Positions 1-6,346 are shown, numbered from the stretch's first letter. The stretch: 11,717 nt of DNA from Balneolales bacterium (GCA_022360375.1 JAKSCW010000329.1:1-11717); one strand, 5' to 3'. Made by a program: numbers and translations. Notes: a model not told the origin generated them from the sequence alone.

Positions 1-1
1 T

Positions 2-895
2 CACTCCTTTTCTGCAAGAATTGCCTATTTAGTCTCCAAAGAATTTGAACCCATTGAACCTACTATTGTTGCTGATGGAAGCGGACGCCTGGCTTTTGGT
101 TCTATTACATTTGACGAGTTTTTTTACAAATATGTGGACGAAAAATCGGAATTAAGAGTCGGCCGATTCCAGAAATCATTAAATACACTAACCAATGCAA
201 AACGTTCGCACTCCCGTTATCACAGTAACAGCAACAATGTGCATTGGACCGATGGAATTTTTTATAAAAGATACATAGCTGATTCGGGTTGGTATGGAGA
301 AGGAATCATTGAATATCAACCTAAAGATCATCCTTCATTTCAATATGCAGACACAGACGACTTTATGGACCTGGATTTCTCCAGAAATGATCACAATTTT
401 ACTTTTTACACGGGTGTAGAAACCAGGGAACGAGATAAAAACAACGTCATCCAAAAGGGTTTTGGGATTATGTATATCCCGAGTATTTATGAAAAACCCT
501 CTGGTTATGCGGATTATGTAGCGATAATGTCGCGAATCACTCTCGATTTTCCTCAGAGAGAATTATTGAATGGCGGGTCTTTTCGGGTAGCAGGAGAACT
601 TGGACAAAACGTAAACACAAGTTTTGAGGATGGAACCAGCATGGTGGCTTCAGTAGGTATCAACAACTTTGCCGAAAAGCACGAGATTATGATCGAGTTC
701 ACCAAAACAGATAGCGAATGGTTGATAGCCCGAAACATCTATCGCCCTGATGCTGACGAAATGGAAATCAGGTACCGTTTCTTCTTTTCGGAGAAATGGG
801 CGTTTGATGCCCGATACAGAATCCGTGATTTCAGAACCGATGGAGAAGTGAATTCTTATTCAACCTTCCTCCGCGCTACTTATGCTTTCAACTAA
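2..895 (+). CDS. Porin-like outer-membrane beta-barrel protein, 5' end cut by the window
   Basis: The reading frame is open from base 2 to the TAA at 893-895, giving 298 residues; the true start and signal peptide lie outside. The visible part aligns from about residue 76 onward with the complete protein at 1171-2259, so roughly 75 N-terminal residues are missing. Shared blocks include ADGSG, a GSI-FDEF block, GRFQ, HW-DG, GWYGE, EYQP, HNFT, RERD, IQKGFG, ELLNGGSFR and SFEDGT. The alternating polar/aromatic pattern and the aromatic-rich last strand (YSTFLRATYAFN) are typical of outer-membrane barrels recognised by the BAM machinery. No substrate can be assigned. I do not recognise a named family beyond porin-like; paralogy to the next gene is certain, and the barrel assignment is inferred from strand pattern. 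The GTG at 134 is an internal valine codon, not a start. Confidence 0.8.
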   Translation, partial: HSFSARIAYLVSKEFEPIEPTIVADGSGRLAFGSITFDEFFYKYVDEKSELRVGRFQKSLNTLTNAKRSHSRYHSNSNNVHWTDGIFYKRYIADSGWYGEGIIEYQPKDHPSFQYADTDDFMDLDFSRNDHNFTFYTGVETRERDKNNVIQKGFGIMYIPSIYEKPSGYADYVAIMSRITLDFPQRELLNGGSFRVAGELGQNVNTSFEDGTSMVASVGINNFAEKHEIMIEFTKTDSEWLIARNIYRPDADEMEIRYRFFFSEKWAFDARYRIRDFRTDGEVNSYSTFLRATYAFN

Positions 896-1012
896 GAATT
901 AAATGTTTACTTCGTTGTTCGTTAATAACTGCCTGTACCCTTCTACCAATAACTCTTCTTAGTTCGAAGTTCGAAGCAGTCTTCTCCGATTCGCACATAC
1001 TCTTAGATAATT

Positions 1013-1050
1013 AAAGGGTACCCCGTTTTACAGGGTACCCTTTTTTATTT
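1013..1050 (+). terminator. Intrinsic terminator of the first porin-like gene
   Basis: An 11-bp perfect stem pairs 1013-1023 (AAAGGGTACCC) with 1033-1043, across a 9-base loop, and runs straight into six T residues at 1041-1046. This is a textbook rho-independent terminator, about 120 bases after the stop of the upstream gene. It separates the two porin paralogs transcriptionally, so the second needs its own promoter in 1050-1170. Confidence 0.88.
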
Positions 1051-1170
1051 AGTTTTATATATGTAAGTATTTGATTTTATTTAATTATATGGCAAAAAAT
1101 GGCTTAAAGGTTTAGTGATTTTAGGATTTGGACGATAAGCGGAAAAATTCAAACCCTTAATTCTGAAAAA

Positions 1171-2259
1171 ATGCGCTTACAAAAAATCCTTTTATCAGCC
1201 TTTTTTTCCATCTGTGCTTTGCAGTTTGGATATTCTCAGGAGGGAGTAGTAACTCCATATACTGATATTCGTTTCGCTTATTTCGGAAATACCGACGAAG
1301 CGACTGGACTTGGGTACGGTGTTAATGAAGCCGAATCAGATTTTTTTGGTATTCGGATACGAACAGGCCTCAGGTACGCTATCAACAAGAACAATAGTTT
1401 TGTAGCACGGCTGGCTACTCAACTTCGGGATAACACCAACGGGCTGCGTTTCACCATAAAAGCAGACGGTAGTGGAATTGCCCCCGGAAGTATTTCCTTT
1501 GATGAGTTTTATTATCAGTTCAGCGATGAAAAAACCAAAGTCAAAATTGGCCGGTTCCAGCAAAGTGTGCCGGTATTAAGCAATGCAGGCCGAAGCAGTT
1601 TCAGGTTTCAAAGCAATGTTATTTTCATCCATTGGTCTGATGGAGTTTACCTGCAGCGAGATTTAAACAATGGCTGGTATGGCGAGTTTATTGGGGAATA
1701 CCAACCACAGGGAGCAACAACATTTGCTTATCGTCCAGGTCTTAATTTTGGAAATAACGAACACAATTTCACCACGTACTTTGGCTTAGAAAACAGAGAA
1801 AGAGACCAATTCAATTTCATACAAAAAGGCTTTGGATTATTCTACACCCCGAATAGCTTTTCAAAAAATGGCGAATTCACCTACTTTTTAGGAGTAATGG
1901 GCAGAATAGTTCATGATATCCCTGCCACTGAGTTATTGAATGGCGGATCATTCCGGTTTGCGGCTGAATTGAGCCAAAATCTCAATAGTTCCTTTGAAGA
2001 TGGGACTGGTGCTATTATCTCTGCAGGAATTAACCGATTTGGAGGAAAACATGAGTTCATGGTTGAATTGTCCCGAAAAGATCGCTACTGGTTAACTCCC
2101 TCCACATATGCCCCTGGAAATGATGAACTAGAACTACGCTACCGTTTAAGAGCAACTTCCAAACTCTGGTTTGATGCCCGTTACCGTGTTAGAGTGAATC
2201 ATAATGATAACCTTCCCTATGCTTACAGTACATTTATCAGAGCCAACTACACTCTCTGA
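1171..2259 (+). CDS. Porin-like outer-membrane beta-barrel protein (tandem paralog)
   Basis: This is a complete 362-residue protein. Residues 1-23 form a signal peptide: basic RLQK, hydrophobic ILLSAFFSICAL, and a likely cut near GYSQ. The mature part is a series of amphipathic strands with no transmembrane helix and ends in YSTFIRANYTL, like a terminal barrel strand. It matches the preceding partial gene at roughly half of the positions by eye over about 290 residues, including ELLNGGSFR and SFEDGT, so the pair arose by tandem duplication. The ATG at 1171 follows an A-rich leader without a clear Shine-Dalgarno. The terminator upstream implies a separate promoter, so the two copies can be expressed differently. 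It is probably an outer-membrane porin or structural barrel. A phosphate-selective-porin-like fold is possible, but no specific family motif was recognised. Confidence 0.82.
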   Translation: MRLQKILLSAFFSICALQFGYSQEGVVTPYTDIRFAYFGNTDEATGLGYGVNEAESDFFGIRIRTGLRYAINKNNSFVARLATQLRDNTNGLRFTIKADGSGIAPGSISFDEFYYQFSDEKTKVKIGRFQQSVPVLSNAGRSSFRFQSNVIFIHWSDGVYLQRDLNNGWYGEFIGEYQPQGATTFAYRPGLNFGNNEHNFTTYFGLENRERDQFNFIQKGFGLFYTPNSFSKNGEFTYFLGVMGRIVHDIPATELLNGGSFRFAAELSQNLNSSFEDGTGAIISAGINRFGGKHEFMVELSRKDRYWLTPSTYAPGNDELELRYRLRATSKLWFDARYRVRVNHNDNLPYAYSTFIRANYTL

Positions 2260-2265
2260 TTAATT

Positions 2266-2305
2266 AATGGGTAGTTATTGAATCTGTTTCGCATAACTAC
2301 CCAAT
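2266..2305. terminator. Possible bidirectional terminator hairpin between convergent genes
   Basis: An 11-bp perfect inverted repeat pairs 2268-2278 (TGGGTAGTTAT) with 2293-2303, with a 14-base loop. It overlaps the last codons and stop of pheA (stop at 2275-2277) and begins 9 bases after the stop of the porin gene. Reading the minus strand, the stem is followed by AT-rich sequence (ATTAATTAATC). Reading the plus strand, the tail is only weakly T-rich. Its position between convergent genes favours transcription termination, but neither side has a strong T-run. Confidence 0.5.
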
Positions 2306-3411
2306 ACTTTAAGCTCCTCGGCTTCTGTTCTTAGCTCATTTATTGCCTGTTCAGTATTATCTTCTGCCAGGTTAGCTTCAATATCCACATAAAATGAATA
2401 GCGAAAAGGTTCATTAATTCTGGGGCGGGACTCAAGCTTACAAATATTTATACCTCGTTTGTGAAGTACATTTAAACACTCAACCAGGGAGCCTTCTTTG
2501 TGAGAAGTAACCATAATGAGAGATGTTTTAGCCGGAATCTGAGGATCCACAACTACACTTTCTTTTGCAGCAACGATAAAGCGCGTGTAGTTTTCTTTTT
2601 GATTTGCGATGTCGTGGGCTATTACATGTAGCCCGTAATGATCTGCTGCATGCGCACCCGCAATTGCTGCCTGAGAGATATCACCATCTTCCAGCACTTT
2701 TTTTGCAGAAATGGCGGTATCCAAATACGATTCCACCGTACACCGGGGTAGTTTTGCAAGAAAATTTGTGCATTGTTCAATGGCTTTTGGATGTGAAAGA
2801 ATACGACGAATTTTAGAGACCTCCACTTCTTCTACCGCCAATAAACAGTGTACTACTTTGATAATTTCTTCCCCGGCAATATGGACGGTTGGATCAGCTA
2901 TGATATCATAAGTATCATTAATAGACCCCGCCGTGGTGTTTTCTATCGGCAGAAGCGCATAATCCACAATTCCGTCCTCCAACGCTTTTGCGGCATCTGC
3001 AAACGTATCGTATCCATAACAATCCACACTTTCATATCGCTCTGAAAAGTGGCGAACCGCCGCTAAATGGCTATATGCCCCGTCTGTGCCCTGGTAACTT
3101 ACCTTAATATGATTACCGTTGTTCTCATTTTGATGGTCAACCAGGGAATGCGTTTGATAACGGACCGAATTCGTAATGATTTCCCGGAAAAGGTGTTCCG
3201 CGTAGTATCTGTCTAATCCCACTTCGGCGGCTAATTCACGGATTTTGTTAAGCAGCTGTTCCTCTCTCTGTAAATCCCGGATTCCGGTATTCGTCTCCAG
3301 CTTAAATGAGGAGACTTCTTTTACCAAACCCTGACGTTCGGCCAAAGCCTTTAAAATCGATCGATCGATATCATTAAGTCGCTTGCGAATCGACTCCAAT
3401 TCTTCTTTCAT
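2275..3411 (-). CDS. pheA: Bifunctional chorismate mutase / prephenate dehydratase (P-protein)
   Basis: This 378-residue cytoplasmic enzyme converts chorismate to prephenate and then to phenylpyruvate, the committed branch to phenylalanine. Residues 1-88 are an AroQ-type helical chorismate mutase; aligned by eye to the E. coli P-protein, its active-site residues are all present (R9, R26, K37, D46, E50, Q86). Residues about 101-283 are the prephenate dehydratase domain, with LPIENT at 154-159 and the catalytic TRF motif at 276-278 (T276). Residues about 295-378 are an ACT domain with GSLV (307-310) and ESRP (327-330), the phenylalanine-binding feedback motifs, so allosteric inhibition by phenylalanine is expected. 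It lies 67 bases downstream of the small membrane protein gene on the same strand. No terminator is visible between them, so read-through from the sigma factor operon is possible. No attenuator or leader peptide was seen. Confidence 0.96.
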   Translation of the reverse strand: MKEELESIRKRLNDIDRSILKALAERQGLVKEVSSFKLETNTGIRDLQREEQLLNKIRELAAEVGLDRYYAEHLFREIITNSVRYQTHSLVDHQNENNGNHIKVSYQGTDGAYSHLAAVRHFSERYESVDCYGYDTFADAAKALEDGIVDYALLPIENTTAGSINDTYDIIADPTVHIAGEEIIKVVHCLLAVEEVEVSKIRRILSHPKAIEQCTNFLAKLPRCTVESYLDTAISAKKVLEDGDISQAAIAGAHAADHYGLHVIAHDIANQKENYTRFIVAAKESVVVDPQIPAKTSLIMVTSHKEGSLVECLNVLHKRGINICKLESRPRINEPFRYSFYVDIEANLAEDNTEQAINELRTEAEELKVLGSYAKQIQ

Positions 3412-3478
3412 GTGCTACTTCTACCATCTGTGAGTGTGAAAACAGAATGTAGCAAGTTTCGCAGGAAATGTTCATTAT

Positions 3479-3862
3479 TTATTTTTCAGCAATCTTTTCC
3501 GTAAGAATTGCGACCTGGTACTCCATTCTTTTCATTTCCTGGATGATGGTATTTTTATCCATTTGCATCCAGTGCCATAGTTTCATGAAGGTAGCAAACA
3601 ACAGGCCGATAAACATGATTGATCCCCAGATGAAGAAATCATCAGTGGTTTCAGCCTGAAAGAATTTAAACCCGGCCCAAACCGCGAAGGCAGTAAATAT
3701 TAATTGCCAAATAGTTACCCAAACTACCCAAAAGGCTAATTTGCCGCGGTAAAGTCCTACAAATTGTTTAAACAATCCTTGTTCATCTAAACTGTGGTAG
3801 AATTCAGCTTCTTCACTACTTAACGATTCTTCTATTAATTTGTCGATATCTTCCTTTTTCAT
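3479..3862 (-). CDS. Small two-helix membrane protein, DUF6768-like, paired with the sigma factor
   Basis: This 127-residue protein has an acidic N-terminus (1-30), two hydrophobic helices (about 42-66 and 77-97) separated by a short acidic loop, then the block KLWHWMQMDKNTIIQEMKRME and a charged helix to residue 127 that could form a coiled coil. The two-helix plan and the W-M-x-KN-EMKRME-like tail resemble DUF6768 proteins as I recall them; this needs a profile search. The gene starts 14 bases after the sigma factor stop and has an unusually strong Shine-Dalgarno, which points to translational coupling and a joint role. A membrane anti-sigma or modulator role is inferred from position only; no zinc-binding anti-sigma motif (HxxxCxxC) is present. 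Confidence 0.75.
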   Translation of the reverse strand: MKKEDIDKLIEESLSSEEAEFYHSLDEQGLFKQFVGLYRGKLAFWVVWVTIWQLIFTAFAVWAGFKFFQAETTDDFFIWGSIMFIGLLFATFMKLWHWMQMDKNTIIQEMKRMEYQVAILTEKIAEK

Positions 3863-3865
3863 TGT

Positions 3866-3873
3866 ATCACCTC
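3866..3873 (-). promoter_or_regulatory. Strong Shine-Dalgarno for the DUF6768-like gene
   Basis: The minus strand reads GAGGTGAT in this interval, with the GAGG core 7 bases before the ATG at 3862. It sits in the 14-base gap after the sigma factor stop. It fixes the start of the small membrane protein and stands out in a window where most genes have A-rich leaders. Confidence 0.8.
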
Positions 3874-3876
3874 ATA

Positions 3877-4434
3877 TTATTTAAGAATATGTTTTAAATG
3901 TTCGCGGGCTGTAAACAACCTCGATTTTACCGTTCCCTGAGAAACCCGAAGGATTTCTGAAATTTCTTTTACTGAATAGTTTTCCAGGTAAAACATGGTG
4001 AGAACTATTCGTTGAGTTCTTGGGAGTTCTTTGATAGCCATCCGCAATCGTGCTTTCCGTTCAAGAAGTGTATCCAGGTCTTCCTCGGCTGCCACCATTT
4101 CCACCAATTCTTCATTTTGAATGGCAAGCACCTTTTTTCTTAATCGCTGCTGTTGGCGAACCCAATCAATTCCTTTTCTCCGGGCAATACTAAGTGCCCA
4201 CACATCAAAACTTATGGTCAATTGAACCGTTTCCAGGTTCGAGATAATGGCATACCAGGCTTCCTGAACTACATCTTGTAATGAATCCTGGTCTCTGGTT
4301 TGCACAAACACTTGTTGCTCCAGCCTGGGATGAAATTCCTTAATAAGTACTTTTAGTGAATCCTTGTCCCCTTGTTGATAACGCTGTACTAATACATCCG
4401 TTTTCATTGGTCTGCCGATGTTCTTCATATTCAC
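3877..4434 (-). CDS. ECF-type RNA polymerase sigma factor (sigma-70 family)
   Basis: The protein has 185 residues from a GTG at 4434. An ATG two codons later (4428) and another at codon 10 (4407) are also plausible starts, and none has a good Shine-Dalgarno. Residues about 13-97 form sigma region 2, with the DVVQEAW block (54-60) that contacts core polymerase and the DVWALSIARRKGIDWVRQ block at 77-94. A charged linker (98-127) follows. Residues about 128-182 form sigma region 4, with the helix-turn-helix YSVKEISEILRVSQGTVKSR (153-172) that would read the -35 element. Size and the absence of regions 1 and 3 are typical of group-4 (ECF) sigma factors. It is first in an apparent operon with the DUF6768-like gene and possibly pheA, and diverges from the cupredoxin gene. 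The inducing signal is unknown. Confidence 0.92.
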   Translation of the reverse strand: MNMKNIGRPMKTDVLVQRYQQGDKDSLKVLIKEFHPRLEQQVFVQTRDQDSLQDVVQEAWYAIISNLETVQLTISFDVWALSIARRKGIDWVRQQQRLRKKVLAIQNEELVEMVAAEEDLDTLLERKARLRMAIKELPRTQRIVLTMFYLENYSVKEISEILRVSQGTVKSRLFTAREHLKHILK

Positions 4435-4441
4435 TTTTTAA

Positions 4442-4465
4442 GTCGCAGCACGTTTAAAAAGGTTC
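4442..4465 (-). promoter_or_regulatory. Candidate ECF-type promoter for the sigma factor operon
   Basis: On the minus strand GAACC (4461-4465) is followed after exactly 15 bases by CGAC (4442-4445). This resembles the GAAC / 15-17 bases / CGTC pattern of many self-regulated ECF operons. Transcription would begin close to 4436, leaving almost no leader before the GTG at 4434, which would favour the ATG at 4428 or 4407. It is a pattern match only; short motifs like this occur by chance. Confidence 0.3.
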
Positions 4466-4507
4466 ATTATTTTTTTGGAAAACTTCAACGAAAAAGAAGC
4501 CCAAAAA

Positions 4508-4524
4508 TTCACAAAATCTTCACA
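4508..4524 (+). promoter_or_regulatory. Direct repeat TTCACA with 11-bp period, possible activator site
   Basis: TTCACA occurs at 4508-4513 and again at 4519-4524, one helical turn apart, in the divergent region upstream of the cupredoxin gene. OmpR/PhoB-family activators bind 11-bp-spaced direct repeats, so this could be such a site. The match is short, and no response regulator is encoded in the window. Confidence 0.25.
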
Positions 4525-4533
4525 GTAAAGCCG

Positions 4534-4557
4534 GATTTTCAATCCGAATTGAAAATC
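4534..4557. repeat. 10-bp perfect inverted repeat in the divergent control region
   Basis: GATTTTCAAT (4534-4543) and its exact reverse complement ATTGAAAATC (4548-4557) flank a CCGA spacer. An overlapping alternative hairpin, CGGATT-TTC-AATCCG, spans 4532-4546, and the two foldings exclude each other. The element ends 16 bases before the cupredoxin ATG. It could be an operator for a dimeric regulator or an RNA structure in the cupredoxin leader. No T-run follows, so it is not a terminator. Confidence 0.5.
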
Positions 4558-4573
4558 AATATTTAAAAAGACT

Positions 4574-5014
4574 ATGTATTATTTATTAACCATTATATCA
4601 TTGTTATTGGCTAACCCTTTTGTGGGCAATGTAGAGGTAGATCCTGTTGAAATCGTGATCGAATCTAACGATCAAATGCAATTCAATCTTAAGGAGATTA
4701 AAGTTTCAGAGGGCGATGTCGTAAAACTTACTTTGAAGCACGTTGGTCAACTTCCGGAAGCTGCTATGGGCCACAATTGGGTGTTATTGGCAGAAGGAAC
4801 GGATATGGCTGCATTTGCGCAGGAGGCAATTAAAGCAAGAGATACCGAATATGTACCTGAGGGTTCAGAATCGGTAATTATTGCTACAGAAATGATCGGT
4901 GGTGGTGAGGAAACTACTATTGAATTTGAGGTGCCTGCGGCTGGAACCTATACCTTCATTTGCAGTTTTCCTGGCCATTACGCACTGATGAACGGAACTT
5001 TTATCGTAGAATAA
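4574..5014 (+). CDS. Azurin-family blue copper protein (exported cupredoxin)
   Basis: This 146-residue protein is a small electron carrier of the azurin type, expected to bind one copper in the periplasm or on the cell surface. Residues about 25-146 match azurin throughout: SNDQMQFN (31-38), MGHNWVLL (65-72) with the first copper histidine H67, and CSFPGHYALMNG (130-141) carrying the other ligands C130, H135 and M139 in the normal C-x4-H-x3-M spacing. The two cysteines that form the disulfide of Pseudomonas azurin are absent; C130 is the only cysteine. The N-terminus (MYYLLTIISLLLANPFVG) is hydrophobic like a signal peptide but lacks a basic n-region. An in-frame stop at 4550-4552 with no usable start after it excludes a longer N-terminus. 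It is followed by its own terminator. The redox partner is unknown. Confidence 0.93.
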   Translation: MYYLLTIISLLLANPFVGNVEVDPVEIVIESNDQMQFNLKEIKVSEGDVVKLTLKHVGQLPEAAMGHNWVLLAEGTDMAAFAQEAIKARDTEYVPEGSESVIIATEMIGGGEETTIEFEVPAAGTYTFICSFPGHYALMNGTFIVE

Positions 5015-5047
5015 GTCTATTCTCATACTAGTTATATCCTAACCGTT

Positions 5048-5080
5048 AGCCACTAAGCCGAATACTTAGTGGCTTTTTTT
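5048..5080 (+). terminator. Intrinsic terminator of the cupredoxin gene
   Basis: A 10-bp perfect stem pairs AGCCACTAAG (5048-5057) with 5065-5074 around a 7-base loop, and is followed by a T-run through 5080. It lies 34 bases after the cupredoxin stop and only 18 bases before the ATG of the next gene. Confidence 0.9.
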
Positions 5081-5098
5081 GTATCATCGCCCGAAAAA

Positions 5099-5515
5099 AT
5101 GTCCGACTCTCATATTTTCGTTTATGGCCTGCTAAAATCAATGTATACGAACGAACCTGCACTAAAAGTACGGGCACATTGTTCGTTAATAGGTGAGGGC
5201 TGGTTTCCAGGACTGCTTATCGATATAGGGACCTACCCGGGGTCAGTGTATGATTCAGAATCAGATTCTTTTGTTTACGGAGAAGTTTTTAAAGTGGAAC
5301 ATGGTCTTGAGGAACTTACTGCTTACCTTGATGCATTCGAAGGGGTTGGCCCCCAGTTTGATTTTCCTAATGAGTACAAACGTGAGATAATCCCTGTTCA
5401 TACAGAACAAGGAGAACTCAAGGCTTCCTGCTATCTCTATAACTGGCCCTGGGATGGTAAAGCCATTATCGAAAGTGGACGTTACGAAAATGCTTCTGGC
5501 ACCCGGGGTAAATAG
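5099..5515 (+). CDS. Gamma-glutamylcyclotransferase-like (AIG2/GGCT fold) protein
   Basis: This is a 138-residue cytoplasmic protein. FVYGLLKS (7-14) matches the VYG-L nucleotide-like loop of the GGCT/AIG2 fold. It is followed by a YPG motif (46-48), VYGEVF (59-64), and LDAFEG (77-82), whose E81 aligns with the catalytic glutamate of the family. The C-terminal block of about YNWPWDGKAIIESGRY (114-129) resembles bacterial YtfP-type members. The family releases 5-oxoproline from gamma-glutamyl amines or peptides; the actual substrate cannot be read from sequence. I chose the ATG at 5099 because the upstream in-frame GTG at 5069 falls inside the cupredoxin terminator hairpin. The leader is CCGAAAAA with no Shine-Dalgarno. 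Its stop codon directly abuts the stop of the convergent ThuA gene. Confidence 0.85.
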   Translation: MSDSHIFVYGLLKSMYTNEPALKVRAHCSLIGEGWFPGLLIDIGTYPGSVYDSESDSFVYGEVFKVEHGLEELTAYLDAFEGVGPQFDFPNEYKREIIPVHTEQGELKASCYLYNWPWDGKAIIESGRYENASGTRGK

Positions 5516-6277
5516 CTATTTCATTCCTTTCCCAGTTGCAGCCCAGTAAATTCCGCCGTATAGCATTTCCATGAACATAGCATCACTGAAAGTTTGTGGC
5601 ATATGCCCCATCGCATTGTAATACGAACGACCACCGTCAAATTCATGATACCATGCAACAGGATGGAAATCGCCCATCCCTTCCACTGGGTCATCCATCC
5701 AGGGTGGTTGTATGTCATACATGCTTTCGTCAATCGTAAGCAGATAATTCAAGCCTTCTATTTTTTCCTCACCAAACGCGTACCACTCATCGGTCCAGAG
5801 AAAAGAATCCGGAACACGTTCCAGCCCGGGGAAATTGCGATCTATTACCGAAACTCTGGTGGTTTGATTTGCCGGATGGTGAGCAAACATCCTGCCCACC
5901 AACTGTGTGTACCATTCCCATTCATATTCAGTATCTGATGCAGCATGGATACCAACAAAACCTTTCCCGGATTGAATAAACCGCTCCATGGCATCTTGTT
6001 GTTCTTCGTTGAGTATATTCTGGGTAGTGCTCAAAAAAATGATTACATCGAAATCAGACAGGTATTCATCGTTAACCCGGTTTGCCATTTCATTCCACTC
6101 TATATAAAACTGATGCCGTTCACCTAATGCCCGAAGTGCGTCCACTCCCTCATTGATAGATTCATGATGCCAGCCATCGGTTTTGGTAAACAGAAACGCC
6201 CGAAACTGTGGCTGGGCATATAAATTTCCACTGACAAAAATAAAAAAGGCTAAAAGTGAAATCTGTATGTGCCGCAT
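5516..6277 (-). CDS. Exported ThuA-domain protein (trehalose-utilisation-like, class I amidotransferase-like fold)
   Basis: The protein has 253 residues. Residues 1-21 form a signal peptide (basic MRH, hydrophobic ISLLAFFIFV, cut near LYAQ), so it is periplasmic or secreted. Residues about 25-248 form a single ThuA domain: TDGWHHESI (33-41), the GFVGIHAASDTEYEW block (106-120), HHP (133-135), DEWYAF (163-168), and HEFDGGRSYYNAMGH (211-225). ThuA domains are linked to sugar catabolism (trehalose/3-ketosugar pathways) and often occur in secreted proteins of Bacteroidota and Planctomycetota; the reaction is not settled for most of them. A GGAG lies just before the ATG. The gene follows the TonB-dependent receptor but is separated from it by a terminator, so joint expression is uncertain. 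The domain call is secure, the function is not. Confidence 0.9.
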   Translation of the reverse strand: MRHIQISLLAFFIFVSGNLYAQPQFRAFLFTKTDGWHHESINEGVDALRALGERHQFYIEWNEMANRVNDEYLSDFDVIIFLSTTQNILNEEQQDAMERFIQSGKGFVGIHAASDTEYEWEWYTQLVGRMFAHHPANQTTRVSVIDRNFPGLERVPDSFLWTDEWYAFGEEKIEGLNYLLTIDESMYDIQPPWMDDPVEGMGDFHPVAWYHEFDGGRSYYNAMGHMPQTFSDAMFMEMLYGGIYWAATGKGMK

Positions 6278-6311
6278 AACTCCATGTGTTGATTTTGTTT
6301 CTGAAGTGTAG

Positions 6312-6342
6312 CCAAAAATCCCCGTTTTAGAAACGAGGATTT
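6312..6342 (-). terminator. Intrinsic terminator of the TonB-dependent receptor gene
   Basis: Reading the minus strand, a 12-bp stem with one G-U pair joins AAATCCTCGTTT (6331-6342) to 6316-6327 around a 3-base loop, ending in a run of T (6314-6318). It begins 4 bases after the receptor stop and lies about 35 bases before the ThuA ATG. Confidence 0.82.
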
Positions 6343-6346
6343 GATT

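Noticed and set aside
961..976. Tandem AGTTCGA repeat with TTCGAA palindromes between the porin genes
   Set aside because: Only two short copies exist, with no further structure; chance similarity is likely, and it lies upstream of the terminator in a likely 3' untranslated region.
896..1170. Search for a small RNA or short gene in the 275-base gap between the porin paralogs
   Set aside because: Apart from the terminator at 1013-1050, I see no start codon with a plausible frame, no second hairpin and no convincing promoter motif.
5069..5098. In-frame GTG start that would extend the cyclotransferase-like protein by 10 residues
   Set aside because: The GTG and following codons lie inside the cupredoxin terminator stem and T-run, and family similarity begins only after the ATG at 5099.
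5594..5938. 114-codon plus-strand open frame opposite the ThuA gene
   Set aside because: There are no family features or ribosome binding site, and the opposite strand codes for a clear ThuA domain.
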